This document shows positions 44,401 to 46,850 of a stretch of 46,850 bases of DNA, piece by piece. The stretch lies in NCBI GenBank assembly GCA_947626055.1, contig CANQQP010000006.1:1-46850 (forward strand), given 5' to 3'. Positions within the stretch are counted from its first letter, which is position 1. The number at the start of each line of letters is the position of its first letter. A model generated the notes under the pieces. The model searched no databases, had not been told where the DNA came from, and saw only the letters and a list, made by a program, of their open reading frames with translations. Source of the DNA: an uncultured Bacilli bacterium (lineage in GTDB: Bacteria > Bacillota_I > Bacilli_A > RF39 > UBA660). A program made the position numbers and the translations under genes.

Positions 44401-45596
44401 AAAATCGAAATGATGTTGAAAAGATAAAATCAGCTTATTATAGCTTGCATCCTGAACTTTTTATAAAATTAATTAATATGTGTGGCAAATATGAAGAAGA
44501 ATATGTTTACTTTATGGCTTCTAAAGCGAGTGAGCCGCGCTATAGTTATTTTATTAGATTATTTGGCGAAGATTATCAAAAAGTCGTTAATATTAAAACC
44601 TTAACAACAGAAGAGTGGGGAGAATTAAAAGAGCAAATCCGCAAATTTAAATATATTCTATCTGTGAACCATAAAGCCTATTTAGAAGATAAAGAGGGAT
44701 TTATGAAATCAAAACAAAAGAAAGGTTCAGTTAAAATTACTAAATCGATCGTTAAATTGACGGATTTATATGATAATTTTGAAGAAGAATACGTTTACTT
44801 TATGGCTCAAAAATCACGAGAGCCAAGACATACCTATTTAATTAAATTGTTTGGTGAAGATTATCAAAAAACAATCAATCTGGAAACATTAACTCAAAAA
44901 GAAAAAACTAAATTGGATGAAGACATTCGTAAATTTAAACATATTTTGACTGTGAACCATAAAGCTTATTTAGAAAATAAAACTGAGTTTATGCGACCAA
45001 AGCAAAGAGTAGTCAAAACTAAAAATTCAAAACCTCTCGCCCGATATAGCCTTAAAACCGCAATAGAAAAAATTGATAATAGTTATCCTTATCATGAAGA
45101 AATTATTAAAATGATTATAACAAAAGAGTTATCATTGTTTGAAAAGAAAAACTATCAATATATGCTTACGACGACAGCGAAAAAGTTGAAAGCTTTGTAT
45201 AAGCAAGCGCATGATCCTAATGATTTAGAAGAAATTTTAAGACTATATGAGCAAAATTATAAGGTAATTAGTTCCAATAAACTAGAAATATTAAATCAAA
45301 GGAATAAAAAAATCAAAGAAATTTTAACTAATTCTGACTTAACAATTAAAATGCAAGAATATCTAATGAAAATTAAAGTATATGCGACACTATTATATAT
45401 TCCAGAAATTGCCGAATACAATTTCCCACTAGAAACTATTGCTTATATACTTGATTTAGATAAATTAACGACCTTAAAATATATTAAAGAAGGTTTACAA
45501 GTTATTAAAGAAAATTGTGTTGATTTTTTAGAAACAGAAGTATTAGAAACTTCTAATAATAAATTAATCAGGGATTTAAATGAAATTAATAATTAG
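38490..45596 (+). CDS. Giant RpoD-like sigma factor with ~2000-residue repeat tail
   Basis: I chose ATG 38490, ten bases after AAGGA; a GTG at 38481 touches that SD. The product is 2368 residues. Residues about 1-60 resemble region 1.1; 84-345 is a complete primary-type sigma core: [16 protein letters not shown] (1.2), [16 protein letters not shown] and [17 protein letters not shown] (2), [15 protein letters not shown] (2.4-3.0), [13 protein letters not shown] and VTRERIRQI (4). Region 2.4 has YSS where SigA has DQA. From about 500 to 2170 come alternating helical units of 75-105 residues. One type centres on WQQEDYRHS (aligned positions 725, 823, 1010, 1193, 1373, 1562, 1828, 1932). The other centres on LIKYFGEDF (561, 922, 1105, 1280, 1466, 1655, 1730, 2025, 2121). 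The C-terminus ([20 protein letters not shown]) again resembles a sigma-4 helix-turn-helix. No signal peptide. Confidence 0.93.
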   Translation: MKEIKSLENIKKELLALGRKNGFITFDDIDNVTSGFTVDNEILNDLYNFFAVNNIKLKDEDLSESIDKKSLEIEDLSAEVSLKDSTHAYLKEIGQIKLLTESQERELAKASAQGDTEANKRLVEANLRLVVSVARRYIGRGLDLLDLIQEGNGGLMKAVKLYDYTKGFRFSTYATWWIRQAITRALAYSSRTIRIPVYMENEINKLIKTQRMLTYKLNREPSEEEIVAELGITIKELHKLKKYSQPTVSLESKVGDEEDAEFQDFIPDDYDLEETAIDQIGNSDLLQAITKVLTPREQEVLFLRFGIKDGRQYKLEEIAQKYNVTRERIRQIIVKALRKLRDNSSSKHLKSYLKDESSNSPVIEQMNIVAYFKIDLKFIKVALTFMPLNVVKSIHQTFGSNLNATITPQTIVKDAQPLINFINRYRLLYTQTLSEEVIKSAVRNPDLFEMYQKGRLKDIYTLFKDYTPKYINYCLSQNKHYNDLLHLRYKKEFNVTNVFLDANSFKRALTSFRAWLEIERDDYLAKKSLTIDQYFNLPFNIINTITLYLSAEEYKMLVSHFGPSLKDKYFFENDDELEGLKTKFAQILKNPESFPKYFISFNDYFQNFNKEYTSFMLKLYPDKDQILTLLQNDLNKSVRLTVKNQEYFDSLNKFYLKYYPLYLEDPEEFKLIAHDYLNFKTGNSLSVGIYNYLQRFSSVRYSKIIVDILLNGLNKYEIKKLKKVWQQNDYQTSKTLFVNNQTDLRFYNIIMKLNFILKQIYQTQIPFNVIKQSAENVARNVVYFSSENIYELIDKDKKYPKELIDFILDNVNEKNTQFLQKIYRKENYRNVCRHICLASDKAHLDRLIRIIRNDLEELSKVVNQDYSRETLKILYQNLPTKKLVKTTAFTIYNKIPEFDREYIEFTLRSTTCQRREKLEYFFGSDFNKMVDYQNLNENEKRVLDKLVFNLKTTLKKNFENYTKSKKYKNTFPYNTIYFQIKNRLPEYNLSKEFITYILKDLKSKFLIRKFKDLNFDIIPVFNNISEEQVYINIVKKVVNQIQEIYKMAPTFDLETLKYIYDRTKNVNSFKPFTIYDKYKEYTREYVDFILYQTQGFRRETLIKYFGEDFNRRISFEDLTEDERKQLSVLIKKLKLCLEQNLEEYEKSKKYKNVFPYNTIYFHIKNKLPEYNLSKEFIIYILKTLNQKFIHDTFPNENFDIIPVFTSRYEKRTYNKLINNVSDMIKKVYDNAPAFDLETLKITHNQNQGKNLYELLPNYPQEYIRLTADIYPTRSKLIAYFGNDYSQKFDSNRMDAKEKAKFGIMLKHFECKLQANYEDYQKGVFERKTNTLYPPLTIYDYIQKPVIQFNFSKEIIDYMLKNISPSQEEILMRIRKEDFATVKMDNLPNKDCVAFDKMVKSIRSRLIKMYSQTDDYSLENLIKVYNKITRHVRYYNLFDKCGDYSKEYILLILEKNTKLKAIFTKYFGENFVTRIDTALLDENQKEEIYIKINCLKVILKRYSSRYKTNGNVSYQQLWKKIHTLTIYEYIQKNQNDFHYDKEIIDLCLDDLQDRAEEVFKQAWQQDDYRQSNTLVIPENANLFYNTISKIKAKLYNLYSQAEKNNLTKVEDIKRLYYHNSKYAREFNLFDLYKDYDQEYVSQVARLIRSNYLIELFSPTLDKKISIQNFNKKEKKKFYNNMSLLKKSLENPPTSYKYLSFNLLDSFSDYENEYILWMLKRYIQKDYLISIFGENLENIVDMKKLDKNQRRKLHYKINNFKRFLKTHYKSYIQDKKALECHLSKDSSTYKNIDIYEYIKQKLDFPCNNDIIDFVLDNLNENYENTLKEVWQQEDYRHSSNLKVNKPNRFYYIMDRIISNLKKLYTEANNDYDFENLKNLYRKLYPKIFGKKYNKKTITIYQLLRSKHRKYSTSLIDFVLDNLDDNATKVLVDAWQQEDYRHSNNLVYPADINQFNAIINQIKADLNYIYDNVKNRNDVEKIKSAYYSLHPELFIKLINMCGKYEEEYVYFMASKASEPRYSYFIRLFGEDYQKVVNIKTLTTEEWGELKEQIRKFKYILSVNHKAYLEDKEGFMKSKQKKGSVKITKSIVKLTDLYDNFEEEYVYFMAQKSREPRHTYLIKLFGEDYQKTINLETLTQKEKTKLDEDIRKFKHILTVNHKAYLENKTEFMRPKQRVVKTKNSKPLARYSLKTAIEKIDNSYPYHEEIIKMIITKELSLFEKKNYQYMLTTTAKKLKALYKQAHDPNDLEEILRLYEQNYKVISSNKLEILNQRNKKIKEILTNSDLTIKMQEYLMKIKVYATLLYIPEIAEYNFPLETIAYILDLDKLTTLKYIKEGLQVIKENCVDFLETEVLETSNNKLIRDLNEINN
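40170..44870 (+). repeat. Degenerate protein-level repeat array in the sigma tail
   Basis: At least seventeen units are recognised by conserved anchors. The F of FG(E/P/S/N)(D/N) motifs is encoded at 40170, 41253, 41802, 42327, 42885, 43452, 43677, 44562 and 44850. The W or equivalent of WQQ-type motifs is encoded at 40662, 40956, 41517, 42066, 42606, 43173, 43971 and 44283. Some neighbours are very alike ([19 protein letters not shown] at about 41380 and its copy at about 41930; WQQEDYRHS twice), showing recent duplication, while others are old and divergent. Confidence 0.8.
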
Positions 45597-45617
45597 AAAA
45601 TTTAAAGGAATAATATT

Positions 45618-46496
45618 ATGGATAATTTAGAAAATAATAAACTAGAAGAAAATGATAATTCTATACAAATAAGTAATCAAAAAAAGGAATATGAATTGAT
45701 AAAATTATATCAGGAAACTCATGATTCCAAATATTTTAGAGCCCTTGTTGCTATGCATCAAAACTTTATTTACCAGCAAGCTAACAAATATCATCCTTTA
45801 GATCCGACTTTTGATAAAGATGATATTGAACAGGAAGCAATGATTGGCTTTATGAAAGCAGTAGAGCGTTTTGATGTAGAAAAAAATAATTGCTTGCTTA
45901 CTTATGCGGGCTACTGGATAAATCAAAATATTCAGCAAAGCATACTCAAGTATGGTAAAACAATTAGATTGCCACAAGAGATTCAGGAGTTACAGTGGAA
46001 ATATAGGTTGACTATAAATAAATATTTAAAAGAAGAAAACCGAATTCCTTCTTTAGAGGAAATAGCCAAAGAAATTAAAGTCAGTGTTGATAAATTAGAA
46101 AGGATATTGGGTAGTACTAATGAACTTATTTCTTTAAATCAAAAAATGACGGCGGATGAAAAAGATGAATTAGGAGCTAAAATTCCTGATAATAATCAAA
46201 CTCCCGAAGAAAAAGTAATTCAAAAATTTATTAGCCAAGATTTGTTAAAAGCTCTCAATATTTTGAAACCAATAGATGCTAAAATTTTAATGCTGCATTA
46301 TGGACTTTATGATGGTAGAGTTCGAACATTGGATGAGGTAGGTAATATAATTGGTATAACTAAGCAAAGAGTATCTATTAGAGAGCGCAAAGCTTTAAAG
46401 AAACTTAAATATTGTCCCAAAACTTCTAATTTACAAAGCTATATAAAAGAAGATTATGATGAAAATAAATTGACTAAAAAACTTCGGAAACGTTAA
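45618..46496 (+). CDS. Second sigma-70 family factor
   Basis: A 292-residue sigma-70-type protein starting 21 bases after the giant gene, with AAAGGAAT ahead of its ATG, so almost surely cotranscribed. It has region 2 (DDIEQEAMIGFMKAVERFD, then LLTYAGYWINQNIQQSI, TIRLPQEIQEL), region 3 (RIPSLEEIAKEIKVSVDKL) and region 4 (DAKILMLHYGLYDGR, LDEVGNIIGITKQRVSIRE). The region 2.3 aromatic pair WW of primary sigmas is YW here and region 1.2 is reduced, which marks it as an alternative factor with its own promoter set. The C-terminus is basic (LTKKLRKR). No anti-sigma factor is seen next to it. Confidence 0.9.
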   Translation: MDNLENNKLEENDNSIQISNQKKEYELIKLYQETHDSKYFRALVAMHQNFIYQQANKYHPLDPTFDKDDIEQEAMIGFMKAVERFDVEKNNCLLTYAGYWINQNIQQSILKYGKTIRLPQEIQELQWKYRLTINKYLKEENRIPSLEEIAKEIKVSVDKLERILGSTNELISLNQKMTADEKDELGAKIPDNNQTPEEKVIQKFISQDLLKALNILKPIDAKILMLHYGLYDGRVRTLDEVGNIIGITKQRVSIRERKALKKLKYCPKTSNLQSYIKEDYDENKLTKKLRKR

Positions 46497-46577
46497 AAAA
46501 TGTCGATTTTTGTCGAACGGTTTTGATTGTAAATTTTGCTAAATTGGAGTATCATTAAGTTAAGAAAAGGAGCATTT

Positions 46578-46736
46578 ATGTTTGAAGTATTAGATGAAAA
46601 AGAACAAGAAAAATTTGTTAATCAGTTTTTCAAAGGATGGGATAACGATATTTGGAAGGTTAGCAAAATTTCTTACAAAAACATTGTAGAATACTTAATT
46701 AATGAACATTATATATTTACGGTTAGAGAAAAATAA
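46578..46736 (+). CDS. Small unknown protein
   Basis: The ATG at 46578 follows AAGGAGC, giving 52 residues: an acidic start (MFEVLDEKEQEKFVNQFF), a WDNDIWKVSK centre and a helical end. It is soluble. No family is recognised. It follows the sigma pair by 81 bases and is closed by a strong terminator; a small regulatory partner of the sigma factors is possible but there is no direct sign. Confidence 0.6.
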   Translation: MFEVLDEKEQEKFVNQFFKGWDNDIWKVSKISYKNIVEYLINEHYIFTVREK

Positions 46737-46739
46737 AAA

Positions 46740-46765
46740 ACAAAGCTTTAAATAGCTTTGTTTTT
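46740..46765. terminator. Bidirectional terminator at the end of the sigma region
   Basis: ACAAAGCT (46740-46747) pairs with AGCTTTGT (46754-46761) around a 6-base loop, with T runs on both strands; it also serves the opposite-strand tRNA-Asn. Confidence 0.85.
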
Positions 46766-46776
46766 ATATTCTTAAA

Positions 46777-46850
46777 TGGCGCCTGATGTAGGACTCGAAC
46801 CTACGACCTAACGGTTAACAGCCGTGCGCTCTACCGACTGAGCTAATCAG
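46777..46850 (-). tRNA. tRNA-Asn (GTT), 5' end cut by window edge
   Basis: On the minus strand the sequence has the D arm AGCTCAGTCGGTAGAGC, an anticodon loop CTGTTAA with anticodon GTT, a T arm GTAGG-TTCGAGT-CCTAC, the acceptor 3' strand ATCAGGC, discriminator G and encoded CCA. The first two bases of the acceptor 5' strand lie outside the window. Confidence 0.95.

Noticed and set aside
38490-45596. Giant sigma gene as an assembly chimera of a sigma gene and a separate repeat gene
   Set aside because: The frame is open for over 7 kb, codon style does not change at the junction near 39540, and no SD or start is seen there; not excluded without reads.
1-46850. Mollicutes genetic code with TGA read as Trp
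   Set aside because: TGA ends tsaB, rimI and the first ABC gene at exact 4-base overlaps, and Trp is coded by TGG throughout.
1-46850. Transposase, integrase, prophage or reverse transcriptase genes
   Set aside because: I looked for their motifs (DDE, Tyr recombinase, YxDD) in the translated genes and found none.

Overview
The window is AT-rich DNA from a low-GC Gram-positive bacterium. Stop usage fits genetic code 11, not the Mollicutes code: TGA ends tsaB, rimI and the first ABC gene inside ATGA-type overlaps, and TAG and TAA also end genes. Promoters are sigma-A-like with frequent extended -10 elements. Other pointers are purine-rich Shine-Dalgarno (SD) sites, a T-box, SipW-like and lipobox signals, LysM and collagen-like surface proteins, and an RpoD-like sigma factor. 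I infer an uncultured host-associated Bacilli lineage (RF39-like or a neighbour); this is not proven by the sequence.

Layout. 1-1.4 kb: a surface protein with a C-terminal domain of different base composition, behind a truncated GGG-TATAAT promoter. 1.5-6.0 kb: tsaB-rimI-tsaD (tRNA t6A modification and ribosomal protein acetylation), a ZIP metal transporter, an SDR enzyme and yebC. 6.1-10.4 kb: a PH-like protein, two envelope proteins of unknown role, a triple-LysM protein and an HD hydrolase. 10.4-16.5 kb: an accessory stretch with several unknown proteins, a thioredoxin-like lipoprotein, tRNA-Cys, an orphan HipA-like kinase, a zinc ribbon and an HExxH protein. 16.5-22.1 kb: a heterodimeric ABC exporter, a gene broken by an amber codon, an aquaporin and a small membrane protein. 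22.2-25.4 kb: four prepilin-like genes behind a promoter whose spacer holds a run of 11 G. 25.4-29.6 kb: PRPP synthetase, lactate dehydrogenase, a ZupT-like transporter and an alpha-CTD-like helical repeat protein. 29.6-33.5 kb: a collagen-like protein with a structured leader, a glycosyltransferase, an anchored protein and PduL-type phosphotransacylase. 33.5-38.3 kb: oligoendopeptidase F, Dus, and a tyrosine-type T-box ahead of a P-loop kinase and tyrS. 38.4-46.7 kb: a 2368-residue protein made of an RpoD-like sigma factor plus about 2000 residues of degenerate helical repeats, followed 21 bases later by a second divergent sigma factor and a small protein. The window ends in a tRNA-Asn cut at its 5' end.

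How the parts may work together. The most unusual item is the giant sigma protein and its sigma partner. The repeats in its tail resemble sigma region 4, so the tail may be an amplified region-4-like array. The second theme is variable surface display: the G-tract promoter would allow phase switching of the prepilin operon, and two large surface proteins end in probable C-type-lectin-like domains, one with an adenine-poor segment of the kind left by diversity-generating retroelements or cassette recombination. No reverse transcriptase or pilus motor is in the window, so these ideas need the rest of the genome.
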